From Sitta carolinensis (Eukaryota; Chordata; Aves; Passeriformes; Sittidae): DNA of 64,000 nucleotides. Both the position numbers and the translations under genes were made by a program. The notes under the pieces were generated by a model. It worked only from the letters and a program-made list of their open reading frames with translations. It was not told the origin of the DNA and made no database searches. The first letter of the stretch is position 1, and the number at the start of each line of letters is the position of its first letter. The DNA lies in NCBI GenBank assembly GCA_032173965.1, contig CM063311.1, positions 186,001 to 250,000 on the forward strand, given 5' to 3'. This document shows, piece after piece, positions 62,441 to 64,000 of the stretch.

Positions 62441-64000
<1,560 letters not shown>

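Overview
This window looks like a piece of a bird genome, probably a small GC-rich (dot-type) microchromosome of a songbird-like species. It holds intron-containing vertebrate genes with GT-AG junctions, CpG-island promoters, an avian-type C2H2 zinc-finger family and a retroviral remnant. Nearly all non-coding sequence is tandem minisatellite DNA. That is why six-frame translation gives hundreds of long but meaningless reading frames.

Layout. (1) 1-9842, minus strand: the 5' part of AXL (receptor tyrosine kinase). It has signal-peptide exon 1, two exons of the first Ig domain and the first bases of exon 4; the rest lies off the left edge. (2) 9843-13862: a divergent intergenic region of purine-rich, then pyrimidine-rich arrays, with a small GC-box plus C/EBP-like island near 12.7 kb. 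(3) 13863-38121, plus strand: a cytochrome P450 family 2 gene with nine exons of classic CYP2 lengths, followed by a poly(A) signal at 39152. (4) 41378-49572, minus strand: complete RAB4B. Seven coding exons sum to exactly 213 codons plus stop, behind a YY1/ETS/NRF1/E-box housekeeping promoter. (5) 49.8-52.7 kb: G-quadruplex-type hexamer arrays and decayed repeats. (6) 52.7-64 kb: a tandemly duplicated zinc-finger gene unit (GC-box array, CpG island, 42-bp repeat, LTR-like element, 15-bp repeat, zinc-finger exons). Copy A is frameshifted; copy B is open to the right edge. Between them lie a beta-type endogenous retrovirus remnant and a lone terminal exon resembling SPTBN4. AXL, CYP2, RAB4B and SPTBN4 all lie in human 19q13.2, so this is a compact conserved block.

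The most striking feature is how the minisatellites relate to the exons. In all three main genes many arrays contain copies of the adjacent splice junction: an exon's 5' edge with its acceptor is repeated upstream, and an exon's 3' edge with its donor is repeated downstream. Examples are AXL exons 2, 3 and 4, CYP2 exons 2, 3, 5, 7 (both edges) and 9 (heme loop, 8 copies), and RAB4B exons 6, 7 and probably 4. Some arrays are also dense response-element arrays: about 25 perfect TGACGTCA CRE palindromes in RAB4B intron 4, more than 200 TGACCC half-sites at DR3/DR4 spacing in CYP2 intron 7, DR5-spaced half-sites in RAB4B intron 2, and about sixty CAGGTG E-boxes in AXL intron 2.

Several conserved exons carry 1-2 nt indels, mostly in C or G runs, and CYP2 exon 4 carries many. 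This could be consensus error in hard sequence or real decay. All repeat counts were made by eye.
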